A stretch of DNA of 43,193 nucleotides from an uncultured Actinomycetes bacterium (GCA_903873715.1 CAIQPS010000075.1:1-43193), one strand, 5' to 3'; positions 33,853-42,736 are shown, counted from the stretch's first letter. Program-made: numbers and translations. The notes: generated from the sequence alone by a model not told the origin.

Positions 33853-35244
33853 CTAGCTGCGGGCGATCTTCTTGCGCCGTTTGTATGTCTTGGCCAGCTC
33901 GAGGAAGATGCCCACGTCCCGGTCGAGGTCGCTGGCGGTCCCGTCGAAGTAGAACACCCTTATCGGGATGTTGTCGTGTTCGCGGCTCACCCGCGGGTAG
34001 ATGGCCTCGGTGACGATGCCGTTCATGCAGGTGAACGGGCTGATGTCGACGATCCCGTCGGCGCCCTGGTGGTAGAGGTAGATGGCCCCGCCCGTGGACA
34101 GCACCATCTCCCCGAGCGAGCCCTCGCGCGGGAGATAGGGGCGGCTGTACTCGAGTACCTCGTGGACGTGCGCCTCGCGGTGGTGGGCGAAGACGTCGTG
34201 GAAGTCCTCGCCGAGGGCCTCCTCGTCCTTCTCCATCACGCGGGCGGTGAGGAAGTTCTTGAGCCAGTCCTTGCTCATCCGGCGCTTCTCTTCGCGGAGC
34301 CGGCGGAAGGCCTCGTCGTTGGTGTACCAAACCCACTCGGCCACGCCCGCCAGCCAACATTCGCCGCCCTGGGCCTCGATGTGCCGGATGATCTCGTTGT
34401 TGGCGAACGTGTTGAGGCGGCAGTAGATCTCGCCGACCACACCGATGAGCGGCCGGTCTTCCTTCTTGACCGGGATGGCCGCGAACTTGTCCTTGCAGCG
34501 CAGCAGGCCGGCCTTGGCATCGGCGAGCCGTTCCTTGTTGGTGACGCCCTGGCGCTCGATGACCGCCGCCATCACCTCGAGACATTCCATGTAGACCCGG
34601 TCGGTCTCGCCCGCGTTCACCTCGTAGGGCCGGGTCATGAGCAGCAGCTTCAGCAGGATGTCCTGGATGACCACCGCCCGCCACGCCGTGCGGATGAGCG
34701 ACCCCGCCTGTTCCCCGATGCCGGCATAGCCGTCGGCGGAGGTGATGGGCAGCACTATCGCATCCTTCAACCCCTGCTCGTCGAGGACCTGGCGCAGCAG
34801 TCCGAAGTACTGGCCGAAGCGGCAGGGGCCGTTGGCGGTGGGGAGGAGGAAGGCGGTCTTCTTGGGATCGAGGTTCTCGTCCTCGATGAGGCGCAGGTAG
34901 TCTCCTATCACGATGCGCTGCGGGTAGCACTCATCGCCGGACGTGTACTTGCCGCCCAACTCCAGGACGCGGGCGTCCTCGGAGGGGACCACGCGGGCAT
35001 CCAGGCCGATAGACCGGAACGCAGCGGCCAACATGAAGGAGCCACCGAAGGGCATGTGGGTGAGCCACAGGGTGCGGCCCTTGATGTCCACGTCCTCGCG
35101 GACCGGGCTCTTGTCGGCACCGTGAGCCGTCTGCGCCTTGGGCATGCCTTTGAGAGCCTCTCGAGCTGCCTGGGTGCTGCCCTTGCCGTTGCCGTTCTGG
35201 GTGGCGGTGCCGGTGCCGGTCTGTTCGAAGTCTTCCGCGCTCAT
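33853..35244 (-). CDS. 2-hydroxyacyl-CoA dehydratase / double-cubane-type iron-sulfur protein, partner of the double activase
   Basis: A 463-residue protein belonging to the HgdB/BcrC-like group that receives electrons from an ATP-driven activase. ATG 35244 shares its first base with the last base of the preceding stop (TGATG), so the pair is tightly coupled. After a Gly/Thr/Gln-rich N-terminal tail of about 50 residues it shows KYTSGDECYPQRIVIGDYL (Cys106), LPTANGPCRFGQYFGLLRQ (Cys141), VGEIYCRLNTFANNEII, and DISPFTCMNGIVTEAIYPR near the C-terminus; these cysteines are plausible iron-sulfur ligands. Related large two-part proteins are usually annotated as acyl-CoA dehydratase activase-related; double-cubane cluster proteins are another possible relative. 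The substrate is unknown. Confidence 0.78.
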   Translation of the reverse strand: MSAEDFEQTGTGTATQNGNGKGSTQAAREALKGMPKAQTAHGADKSPVREDVDIKGRTLWLTHMPFGGSFMLAAAFRSIGLDARVVPSEDARVLELGGKYTSGDECYPQRIVIGDYLRLIEDENLDPKKTAFLLPTANGPCRFGQYFGLLRQVLDEQGLKDAIVLPITSADGYAGIGEQAGSLIRTAWRAVVIQDILLKLLLMTRPYEVNAGETDRVYMECLEVMAAVIERQGVTNKERLADAKAGLLRCKDKFAAIPVKKEDRPLIGVVGEIYCRLNTFANNEIIRHIEAQGGECWLAGVAEWVWYTNDEAFRRLREEKRRMSKDWLKNFLTARVMEKDEEALGEDFHDVFAHHREAHVHEVLEYSRPYLPREGSLGEMVLSTGGAIYLYHQGADGIVDISPFTCMNGIVTEAIYPRVSREHDNIPIRVFYFDGTASDLDRDVGIFLELAKTYKRRKKIARS

Positions 35245-38200
35245 CAATGCTCCCTGACCGGTTGCCCGGACTTCGTCTTGTCCTCGCGCATCCACCAGCG
35301 CAGGAAGCCCTTGCTGTCGAGGTAGGCCTCGCAGCGGGTCATCGCGCCGGCGTCGTTGGTGTGCTCGTCGAACTGGAGCACCAGGAACGGCTCGGGCGAG
35401 GCGTCGCGGATGAAGTGCTTGACGTACGAGTCGGGCCCGCACTTGAAGTTGGTCATGTAGATGATGTGCAGGTTGGGGTGCTCGGACACGATGCGAGCCG
35501 CCTGCAGGATCTTGCGTCCGTAGTTCCAGAACATGTTGGGGGTGACGTCCCGGGTGTCCGTGCCCCAGAGGGGCAGGAAGTCGAGCGGGATGACGTTGAC
35601 CCCGTAGAACCGGCGCAGCTTGGCCGGGATGTCCATGTTCACGCCGGCGTCGTAGATGTTGTACGGCCGACCCACCAGGACGATGCCCAGTTCGTCTTGC
35701 TCGGCCAGGGCGGCGATGGCGTCGGCTCCAGCCTTGACGAGCCGGGCCCGGAACTCGCTCTGCGCGTCGTACGCTTCGCGGACCGCCTGGTCCACGACCT
35801 TACCGGACACGCCCAGAGGCTTGAGGGCCTCACGCAGCGTCTCGCGCACGTATTCCGGCCCGCGGCGGAAGTGGATGATGGGATGGAGGAACTTGTCCTC
35901 GAGGCCCTCGAACTCCGGCGCCATCTTGATGACGTGCGGCAGCGTCTGGCCCCACGGGCAGGCGTGCGACTCCAGCTCAGGATGGTCAGTCTCCTCGTTG
36001 AGCTGGTTGGGGATGAAGATCTTGTCCACCCCGGCTTCGAGCAGTTCGGTCACGTGGCCGTGGGCCACCCGGATGGGGAAGCAGGGCTCGGCCACGGCCG
36101 AGTCGATGCCCCATTCCCGGATCTTCTTGTCGGTCTGCCGGGAGACGGCCACGTCGAAGCCACACGCCTTGAAGAGCGTCGCCCAGAAGGGCAGGCGGTC
36201 GTAGGTGTACATCGCCCGCGGGATGCCGATGGTGCCCAGCGGAGCGCCCGTGCCGCTGCGCAGCAGCGTCTCGTAGTCCTCGCTCTGCGTCACGTACGAG
36301 AAGCACAGGGCGTTGCGGAACTCCACCAGGTCGCGGATGACGGGCTCTTTGTCCACCTTGGCGCGCTTGCGGTACCGGTCGGAGCACTTGTCGCCCCAGT
36401 AGGTCTTCTCGTCGCCGATGGTGAACTGGCGGATGTCGCACTCGTTGGTGCAGCCCTTGCAGACGAACTCGCGCACCGTGTAGTCCACCTGGTCGAGGTC
36501 CCAGCCGCGGAAGCGGGAGGGCGAGTCGGTGGCCGACATCTTCTCGCGGGCCAGCAGGGCCGCGCCGATGGCGCCGACCACACCGTTGTACGGGGGCACG
36601 ATGATGTCCTTGCCCAGGATCTGACTGAAGGCGGCGGCCACCGCGTCGTTGTAGGCGGTGCCGCCCTGGAAATAGATGGTGTCGCCCACATGGCGCTGCC
36701 CCACCAGACGGTTCAGGTAGTTGAACGCGATGGAGTAGGCCAGACCCGCCACCAGCGCCTTCTTGTCGGCGCCGCGCTGCAGGTAGGAGTTGACATCGCG
36801 CTCCATGAACACCGTGCAGCGCTCGCCCAGGCGCACCGGGTCGTCGGACGACAGCGCCAGTTCGGCGAACTCGCCGATGATGCTGATGCCCAACTTCTCC
36901 GCCTGCTCCTCCAGGAAGGAGCCGGTGCCCGCCGCGCAGGCCTCGTTCATGGCGAAGTCCACCACCACGCCGTCTTCCAGGCTGATGAACTTGGAGTCCT
37001 GTCCGCCGATCTCGAAGATGGTGTCCGGCACCCGGTCGATGTACTTCTTACCGATGAACGTGGCACCCGTCTTGTGGGCGGTGATCTCGTCGTTGACGGC
37101 GTCCGCGCCGATCAGCTCGCCGATGAGTTCTCGGCCGGAGCCGGTGGTGGCGACGCCGAGGATCTCGAGGCGGTCGCCCATCTCGTTGTAGATCTCGGCC
37201 AGGCCGCGGTTGACGACCTCCACCGGCCGTCCCTCGGTCTTGACGTAGATCTCCTTGACCATCTCGCCGTCCTCGTCGAGGAGGACCAGGTTGGTGGACA
37301 CCGAGCCGATGTCGATGCCCAAGTAGACGCCGACCTTGCCTTCGGCCGGCCAGGTGTACGGCTTGGCCCGGTCGCGCAGCAGGATGACGTGCTCCATGGA
37401 GAGCGCATCGCTCGTCTGGAAGTCGGAGGAGAGACCCTGGGCCAGCTTGGCCGGGTCGATGGTGACCATCTCCAGGCCGGAGGCTTCGTCGGCGGCGGTG
37501 AGGGCGCTTCCGATGGCGCCCATCCAGGCGTAGTAGCCCGGGATGATGAGGCGGTCGGCGGTGGTCTCGAAGGCTTCGCGCAAGGCCGCGACGGCGCCCG
37601 TGTTGGCCGCCACGCCACCGATGAAGGCCACGAGCGAGCCGATCTCCTTGCCCTTGGTGATGGTGCTGCGGTAGTTGCGGACCACGGCGTTGCAGAGGCC
37701 CTTCAGTACCTCGGGGGGCTGGTAGCCCTTCTGCTGGGCGTGGATCATGTCCGATTTGGCGAACACGGAGCAGCGGCCCGCGATGGAAGCGGCCTTGCCT
37801 GCGCACTGCACGATGCCGCCCACGTCTTCGATGTCGTAGAGGAGACGGTTGGCCTGCTGGTCCATGAAAGAGCCGGTGCCGGCCGCGCAGTCGCCGTTGG
37901 TGCCGTAATCGGCTATGCCGACCCGGCCGGAAGCCTGGTCGGTCTCCAGTTCGATGAACTTGGAGGTCTCGCCGCCCATCTCGAAGACGGTGGTGACGTC
38001 GGGATGCATCGCCCCGATGGCGCGGGCGATGGCCTTGAACTCGTTCTCGAACGGGATCTCGAGGACCTTGGCTACGAGCCTGCCGCCCGTGCCGGTGGCC
38101 CGGACGGCGGTGATGGACCCCTCCGGCAGGGCCGCCAGGACCTGAGCCAGGAGCTCGCTCGCGGCTTCGGTGGGGCTGCCCTTGATGCGCCGGTAGGCGG

Positions 38201-38372
38201 TCGCGAGGACCGGGGGCGCGTCCGGGGCGGGCGGGACCATGCCTTCGCCTCGAGGAGAGTAGAAGAGCTCCGATGACTCTCGGAGACTATCGAACGAATC
38301 GCGATCTTCGGGCTCGCCGACGACCGCGATCTTCACACTGATGCACCCGATATCGATGCCGAGCGTAGCCAT
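35244..38372 (-). CDS. double acyl-CoA dehydratase activase fused to a DUF2229-type domain
   Basis: A 1042-residue fusion. Two ASKHA ATPase activase units occur in tandem: unit 1 (1-300) with GIDIGCISVKIAVV, MGGETSKFI, Cys162 in DCAAGTGSF and Cys201 in GRCSVF; unit 2 (350-610) with GIDIGSVSTNLVLLD, IGGQDSKFI, Cys479 in EACAAGTGSF and Cys519 in GERCTVF. In HgdC-type activases the two Cys of each monomer hold one [4Fe-4S] cluster across the dimer, so one chain here can form the dimer by itself. A four-Cys segment follows (C638, C641, C645, C663), then a DUF2229-like domain (about 700-1042) with AEPCFPIRVAHGHV, SHACPWGQTLP and NFKCGPDSY. ATP-driven low-potential electron transfer to the adjacent 463-residue protein is the expected role. 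GGAGG lies 11 bases before the ATG. Confidence 0.85.
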   Translation of the reverse strand: MATLGIDIGCISVKIAVVGEPEDRDSFDSLRESSELFYSPRGEGMVPPAPDAPPVLATAYRRIKGSPTEAASELLAQVLAALPEGSITAVRATGTGGRLVAKVLEIPFENEFKAIARAIGAMHPDVTTVFEMGGETSKFIELETDQASGRVGIADYGTNGDCAAGTGSFMDQQANRLLYDIEDVGGIVQCAGKAASIAGRCSVFAKSDMIHAQQKGYQPPEVLKGLCNAVVRNYRSTITKGKEIGSLVAFIGGVAANTGAVAALREAFETTADRLIIPGYYAWMGAIGSALTAADEASGLEMVTIDPAKLAQGLSSDFQTSDALSMEHVILLRDRAKPYTWPAEGKVGVYLGIDIGSVSTNLVLLDEDGEMVKEIYVKTEGRPVEVVNRGLAEIYNEMGDRLEILGVATTGSGRELIGELIGADAVNDEITAHKTGATFIGKKYIDRVPDTIFEIGGQDSKFISLEDGVVVDFAMNEACAAGTGSFLEEQAEKLGISIIGEFAELALSSDDPVRLGERCTVFMERDVNSYLQRGADKKALVAGLAYSIAFNYLNRLVGQRHVGDTIYFQGGTAYNDAVAAAFSQILGKDIIVPPYNGVVGAIGAALLAREKMSATDSPSRFRGWDLDQVDYTVREFVCKGCTNECDIRQFTIGDEKTYWGDKCSDRYRKRAKVDKEPVIRDLVEFRNALCFSYVTQSEDYETLLRSGTGAPLGTIGIPRAMYTYDRLPFWATLFKACGFDVAVSRQTDKKIREWGIDSAVAEPCFPIRVAHGHVTELLEAGVDKIFIPNQLNEETDHPELESHACPWGQTLPHVIKMAPEFEGLEDKFLHPIIHFRRGPEYVRETLREALKPLGVSGKVVDQAVREAYDAQSEFRARLVKAGADAIAALAEQDELGIVLVGRPYNIYDAGVNMDIPAKLRRFYGVNVIPLDFLPLWGTDTRDVTPNMFWNYGRKILQAARIVSEHPNLHIIYMTNFKCGPDSYVKHFIRDASPEPFLVLQFDEHTNDAGAMTRCEAYLDSKGFLRWWMREDKTKSGQPVREH

Positions 38373-38763
38373 CGTGTACGCACATCCTCCGCATATGAAG
38401 CGGGGGAACCGCCCCGACTTGGTTTCGACTGCAGAAGCGCAGCCCCGGTGCGGTCTGACCGCTGATTCATCCAGGCTGTAGACCCATCCCTCGGCGGAAT
38501 CCCGCTGCCGGACGAGTCCTTTAGGGCCGGTGAAACTCGGTAGCCCATCAGCCCGGATAGATTACCATGACACGGCTCTTGAGGCTGCCGCTTCGCTCGC
38601 TCCGGGGTCAAGGACCGCGGCCCCCGGACCTGTGGTGTGGTGAAGGTCCGGGGGCCGCGCGCGCTATCTCCGCGGGGCCGGGGGCAGGCCCGGGAGACGG
38701 TTCTGGAGGAGGCCGCCATGTATCGGGCCCCGGGCCCGGCGGCTCCGTGTGCGGGAGGCTCTG
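38373..38763. other. 391-base intergenic region / long leader of the activase gene
   Basis: No gene recognised. Next to the activase start is a stretch of about 190 bases with several dyads on the transcribed (minus) strand: CGGGG/CCCCG (38401-38416), GCGGTC-T-GACCGC (38450-38462), and a CGAGT/ACTCG pair near 38540. It matches no riboswitch class that I know. Beyond it lies the 16-bp hairpin listed separately, then GC-rich repeats (CGGGCCCCGGGCCCG near 38724) just after the glnK stop. Confidence 0.5.
38616..38659. terminator. 16-bp perfect hairpin downstream of glnK
   Basis: CGCGGCCCCCGGACCT (38616-38631) pairs with AGGTCCGGGGGCCGCG (38644-38659) around the 12-base loop GTGGTGTGGTGA. It lies between the glnK stop and the activase promoter region, so terminates the amt-glnK transcript if active. 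There is no T tract. Confidence 0.6.
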
Positions 38764-39105
38764 CTACCCGATGGCCAGCCCTCCGGTCTCGCCGGTCCGG
38801 ATGCGGACGCACTGCTCGAGGTCGAGCACGAAGATCTTGCCGTCGCCGATGTTGCCGGTCCGCGCGCCCTTGACCACGGCTTCGATGGTGGGCTGCACGA
38901 ACTCGTCGTTGACTGCGATCTCCACCTTTACCTTGCGGAGCAGGCCGCCCGGCTCCACGTGGCTGCGGTAGATCTCCGCCACTCCCTTCTGCCGGCCGCG
39001 CCCCATGACGTCGGACACGGTCATCAGGTTGATCTCGGACTCGGTGAGGGCCTCGACCACTTCGTCGAGCCGGTCCGGCTGGATGATCGCGATGATGTAC
39101 TTCAC
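38764..39105 (-). CDS. glnK: PII-family nitrogen regulatory protein lacking Tyr51
   Basis: A 113-residue PII signal protein, a trimer binding 2-oxoglutarate and ATP/ADP. Family marks: MKYIIAIIQPDRLDEVVEAL, GRGRQKGVAEIYR at the base of the T-loop, and GARTGNIGDGKIFVLDLEQCVRIRTGE in the nucleotide site. Tyr46 is kept, but the T-loop tip reads SHVEPGGLLRKVKVEI instead of GAEYxVDFLPKVKIE, so the uridylylation/adenylylation Tyr51 is Glu. Control by covalent modification is therefore unlikely, and the loop that blocks AmtB is altered. The GTG start has GAGGAGG upstream. It follows amt by 60 bases on the same strand, the standard amt-glnK pairing. Confidence 0.93.
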   Translation of the reverse strand: MKYIIAIIQPDRLDEVVEALTESEINLMTVSDVMGRGRQKGVAEIYRSHVEPGGLLRKVKVEIAVNDEFVQPTIEAVVKGARTGNIGDGKIFVLDLEQCVRIRTGETGGLAIG

Positions 39106-39165
39106 GTTTTCCTCCTCAACTGAGAGTCGCTACTGTTTGCAATGTCATGGGTGGCACGTCTCGGT

Positions 39166-40707
39166 CTACAGGTGAGGGGATGCCGGGTAAGCCGGGACGC
39201 CCATCTCCGGGATGTCGAGACCGATCATCTCTTCTTCGCGGGTCACACGAATCCCTTGGACCCTCTTCTGGACTTTGAAGAAGATGTACATGAGACCGAA
39301 GGACCAGACGACCACGACCGCGCAGGCGATGGCCTGTGCGCCGAGCTGGCCCCAGCCGCCACCGTAGAAGAGACCGCGTACCGTGCCCTGCACGCCGTTG
39401 AAGCCGGCGCCGTAGCTGCCGTCCGCGAACAGACCCACGGCAAGCGTACCCCACAGACCGTTCAGCCCGTGCACGGAGACCGCGCCCACCGGGTCGTCCA
39501 CCTTCATGACGCGCTCCACGAAGATGATGCCACCGACCACGAGCACGCCGGCGACGATACCGATGATGGCCGATCCGATCGGCGACACGAAACCGCAGGG
39601 GGCGGTGATGGCCACCAGGCCGGCGAGCATGCCGTTGGCCGTCATGGACGGGTCCGGCTTGCCCCAGAGCTTCCACACGAGGAGCATGGCCGCGACCGCG
39701 CCGAAGGATGCGGCGATGAACGTGTTGACGATCGCGACCGGGAAGCGCAGGTCGGTGGCGGCGAGGGTGGACCCGCCGTTGAAGCCCACCCAGCCGAACA
39801 CCAGGACGATGCAACCGAGAACGGCCATCGGGATGTTGTGACCGAAGATGGCGCGCGGCTTGCCGTCCTTGCCGAACTTGCCGATGCGCGGCCCGAGCAC
39901 GATCGCGCCCGCCAGCGCCGCGAAGCCGCCGACCGCGTGGACCACGCTCGAACCCGCGAAGTCCACCACGCCGTGACCGAGTCCGGCCCAGGAACCGAGC
40001 TGTGCGAGCCAGCCGCCGCCCCAGACCCAGTTGCCGTAGATCGGGTAGGTGATCATCGAGATGAAGAGGCCGAAGATGGCGAACGCGGAGAACTTCCACC
40101 GCTCGGCCATGGCGCCGGTGGGGATGGTGGCCGTCGTGTCCATGAAGCACAGCTGGAAGAAGAACATGGCGATGATGGCCACGTCGTAGGTGCTGCCATG
40201 CAGGAAGAAGCCCTGCGTGCCAATGAGATGCCATGCCTCCCCGCTGAGGGCCTGGGTGCCGCCGAGGGTGGCGAACGTGCCGGCCCCGCCGAACTGGAAC
40301 GCGAAGCCCACAGCCCAATAGCCTATGGCGCCGACCGCGAAGATCACGAAGTTGGTCATGATCACGTGCACGGCGTTCTTGGATCGGGAGAAGCCGGTCT
40401 CGACCATGGCGAAGCCCAGCTGCATGAAGAAGACGAGCGCTCCGGCGAAGATGAGGTAGAAGATGTTCAGCGAGATCTTCACATGGCCGAGTTCCTGGGC
40501 CATCTCGGCGGCCGTCGGGCTGCCGGCCGTCGCGGCGCTGATGTCGTTGACGCTCCCTGTCGCCCCGCCGTTGGGGTCTCCCCCGAGTGCCAAGCCGGTG
40601 ATCATGACGACGAGGAAGCCCGCGAGCGCGGCCACGATGATCAGTCTCTTGGCCAGGGGCGACCACGCCCACGGTATGGGTCTCCACGAGGGGGGTGGGT
40701 TCCACAT
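39166..40707 (-). CDS. amt: ammonium transporter (Amt family)
   Basis: A 513-residue Amt/MEP/Rh channel with 11 core helices; ammonium uptake. Seen: FFMQLGFAMVETGFSRSKNAVHVIMTN, DTTATIPTGAMAERWKFSAF, VVDFAGSSVVHAVGGFAALAG with the first pore His, and VSVHGLNGLWGTLAVGLF with the second. The N-terminus is extended by about 60 residues compared with E. coli AmtB, including a helix (KRLIIVAALAGFLVVMITGLALGG) and a Gly/Thr/Ala linker, possibly a signal or extra TM segment. AAGGAG lies five bases before the ATG. The PII gene follows. The cytoplasmic C-terminus (VTREEEMIGLDIPEMG) is the usual GlnK-sensing region. Confidence 0.95.
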   Translation of the reverse strand: MWNPPPSWRPIPWAWSPLAKRLIIVAALAGFLVVMITGLALGGDPNGGATGSVNDISAATAGSPTAAEMAQELGHVKISLNIFYLIFAGALVFFMQLGFAMVETGFSRSKNAVHVIMTNFVIFAVGAIGYWAVGFAFQFGGAGTFATLGGTQALSGEAWHLIGTQGFFLHGSTYDVAIIAMFFFQLCFMDTTATIPTGAMAERWKFSAFAIFGLFISMITYPIYGNWVWGGGWLAQLGSWAGLGHGVVDFAGSSVVHAVGGFAALAGAIVLGPRIGKFGKDGKPRAIFGHNIPMAVLGCIVLVFGWVGFNGGSTLAATDLRFPVAIVNTFIAASFGAVAAMLLVWKLWGKPDPSMTANGMLAGLVAITAPCGFVSPIGSAIIGIVAGVLVVGGIIFVERVMKVDDPVGAVSVHGLNGLWGTLAVGLFADGSYGAGFNGVQGTVRGLFYGGGWGQLGAQAIACAVVVVWSFGLMYIFFKVQKRVQGIRVTREEEMIGLDIPEMGVPAYPASPHL

Positions 40708-40927
40708 GGCTTCTCCTTTCTGGAGTCCTTACGTTGCCTTCGATGCTACGGGTGGGGTGCCGCTGGGACATCCGCCGGACGGCACGGATCTCCCAGTGGC
40801 AAGTTGTACAAACGTCACAATGCCAGCGCGTCATGCCGTCGCGGGGCCGCACTCTTAGTGGATTTGGTGAAATGGCGGGCCGTGTGACTTGTACCAATGG
40901 CCAACACCGTGTATCGTGGCCTCCATC
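40708..40927. promoter_or_regulatory. divergent amt / pucR-like control region with inverted TGTGAC-TTGTAC motifs
   Basis: On the minus strand TGTGACGTTTGTAC (40806-40819) and on the plus strand TGTGACTTGTAC (40883-40894) face each other, about 63 bases apart. The plus copy includes the -35 of the regulator gene. A shared regulator-binding element is possible. Confidence 0.4.
40889..40917 (+). promoter_or_regulatory. promoter of the PucR-family gene, leaderless
   Basis: TTGTAC (40889-40894), a 17-base spacer and TATCGT (40912-40917). The ATG at 40928 is 11 bases from the -10 box, so the mRNA should have essentially no leader; no Shine-Dalgarno is present. Confidence 0.6.
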
Positions 40928-42580
40928 ATGCCGGTGACCGTCGAACAGATACTGCAGCTCCCGGTCCTCAAGGACGCCAGGCTACTGGCCGGCGACGACG
41001 GGTTGGACCGCCGCGTAAGTTCGGTGACGGTCGGCGAGGTCCCCGATATCGCGGACTGGCTCTCCGGCGGGGAGATGGTGCTGTCCACCATGTTCGCCGT
41101 CAAAGGCGACCTGGACAGGCAGCGGGAGTTCTGCCGCCGGGTGATGATGGCCGGGGCCGCCGCCCTGTTCGTCAAGACCACCCGGTTCGTCGAGAACATC
41201 CCGGCGGACATCATCGAACTGGCGGAGAAGCGCAAGTTCCCCATCGTCGAGGTACCGCAGGGGCTGCGCTGGACGCGGCTCATGCAGGATGCCACCGAGG
41301 TCATCATCAACCGGCAGGCGTCACAACTCGAGCAGTCGCAGGCGATCCACCGGAGCCTGCTCGGCATCGTCATCCGCGGTGGTGGGTGGCAGGACCTGGT
41401 GGAGGAAGCTTCCCGGCTCCTGGAGAAGCCCGTCTTCGTCGTGGACGTCTCGCTCGAGCTACTGGCCGCCTCGGCGGGCCTGCCCCTGGCCAAACAGGCT
41501 CTTACCGATCATCTGCGTCGCACGGAGATCCGCTCCGCGTTCGCAGCCCTCGGCATGGCAGAGAAACTGTTCCGCTTGGACGAGGAGGGCCTGCCGGCCA
41601 TGCTGGCCCTGCCGATAGTGGCGAGCCACAAGCGCCTCGGATACCTGTGCGCGGTCACCGACGAGACCGAGCCTTCTTCCATGGAGACCTTGGTGCTCGA
41701 GCACTCGGCCACCATCGCGGCGCTCGAGATGGCCCAGGACCGGGTGCGTTTCGAGACGGAGGTGCGCCTCAAAGGCGACTTCGTGGACGACGTCATCGCC
41801 GGGGGGGACCGTGCGGCCGATTCGCTCCTCCGCAGGGGCGCGTTCCTCGGCTGCGATCTCAGCCAGGGTTCCGCGGTGCTCCTCCTGGGCGTCGACGAGT
41901 TCGGCGGCACCCTGCCGCGCAAGAACCTGGGAGAGGCCGAGCTGGAGGCCGCCATCGAGCGCTTCTTCAGCCAGGTCACCCGGTATGTGTCGGCCAAGGA
42001 GCCGTCATCCCTGGCCAGCCTCAAGTCGGGCCAGGTCGTCGTCTTCGTGTGCGGCAGGACCGCCCGCGATCCCGAGGCGCTGCGCAAGCTGGGCATCGTC
42101 ATCCAGGACCTGGGACGCTCGGCCGGCCCGCTCAGCGTCTCGGTAGGGATCAGCGGCCACGTCGGCGATCCGGGCCAGATGGACCGCGGATACCAAGAAG
42201 CCCTTGTCGCCCTCAAGGTGGCGCGCAAGCTCCAAGGGGCGGGCGCCCTACTACACTTCCAGGACGTGGGCACCTACCGTCTGCTGCTCGACATCTGGGA
42301 GAGGGACCCCGCGCAGATACGCGCGCTCTACGAAGAGACCATCGGTCCCGTCGACCGGTACGACCAGGCGAACAACACCCAGCTGGTCCAGACTCTGGGC
42401 GTGTTCTTCAAGCACGACGAGAGCCTCACCCGGACGGCGGCCGAGCTCTATGCCCACCGGCACACCATCAGATACAGGCTGGAGAAGATCGCTGAGATCT
42501 CCGGACTGAGCGTCTTCCAGACCGAGCACAAGGAGCGGCTCGGCCTCGGCCTCAAGGCCCGCAGCCTCCTGACCTCCTGA
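40928..42580 (+). CDS. PucR/CdaR-family transcriptional regulator
   Basis: A 550-residue regulator. N-terminal PucR sensory domain (about 4-125): TVEQILQLPVLKDARLLAGDDGLDRRVSSVTVGEVPDIADWLSGGEMVLSTMF. A middle region, LEQSQAIHRSLLGIVIRGGGWQDLVEEASRLLEKPVFVVD, resembles a GAF-type module, followed by a GGDEF-like CdaR segment with GPLSVSVGISGHVGDP. The C-terminal HTH of the PucR class reads LVQTLGVFFKHDESLTRTAAELYAHRHTIRYRLEKIAEISGL. ATG 40928 is preferred to an earlier in-frame start because it matches the family N-terminus and the promoter lies just upstream. Family members control purine, amino-acid or sugar-acid use; its place between two ammonium transporter genes suggests a nitrogen-related target. 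Confidence 0.9.
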   Translation: MPVTVEQILQLPVLKDARLLAGDDGLDRRVSSVTVGEVPDIADWLSGGEMVLSTMFAVKGDLDRQREFCRRVMMAGAAALFVKTTRFVENIPADIIELAEKRKFPIVEVPQGLRWTRLMQDATEVIINRQASQLEQSQAIHRSLLGIVIRGGGWQDLVEEASRLLEKPVFVVDVSLELLAASAGLPLAKQALTDHLRRTEIRSAFAALGMAEKLFRLDEEGLPAMLALPIVASHKRLGYLCAVTDETEPSSMETLVLEHSATIAALEMAQDRVRFETEVRLKGDFVDDVIAGGDRAADSLLRRGAFLGCDLSQGSAVLLLGVDEFGGTLPRKNLGEAELEAAIERFFSQVTRYVSAKEPSSLASLKSGQVVVFVCGRTARDPEALRKLGIVIQDLGRSAGPLSVSVGISGHVGDPGQMDRGYQEALVALKVARKLQGAGALLHFQDVGTYRLLLDIWERDPAQIRALYEETIGPVDRYDQANNTQLVQTLGVFFKHDESLTRTAAELYAHRHTIRYRLEKIAEISGLSVFQTEHKERLGLGLKARSLLTS

Positions 42581-42637
42581 CCTCCGCCGGTAGTTTTCCG
42601 GCCCGCCCCGGGCCCCTTCGGAGCGATGCTCCAAATG

Positions 42638-42643
42638 TACAAT
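42638..42643 (+). promoter_or_regulatory. candidate -10 before the second amt gene
   Basis: TACAAT follows the small dyad GGAGC-GAT-GCTCC. A second AT-rich box, AATAAT, lies at 42697-42702. Neither has a clear -35, so an activator may be needed. Confidence 0.35.
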
Positions 42644-42736
42644 CAAAGGGCCCAAGCCTTGGACGTCCGGCGATACGCCACCGAGCGCCCCGCGGCAATA
42701 ATCACGCCAAGCAAACCGGTAATAGGGGGCCTTGGT

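Noticed and set aside
35247-38276. 1009-codon plus-strand frame opposite the double activase
   Set aside because: Antisense shadow; no recognisable motif, and the minus-strand protein has complete ASKHA signatures.
38373-38570. Cobalamin, TPP, SAM, fluoride or other known riboswitch, tmRNA or tRNA in the activase leader
   Set aside because: None of the conserved boxes or a T-loop GGTTCGA motif could be matched; I list it only as a possible structured leader.
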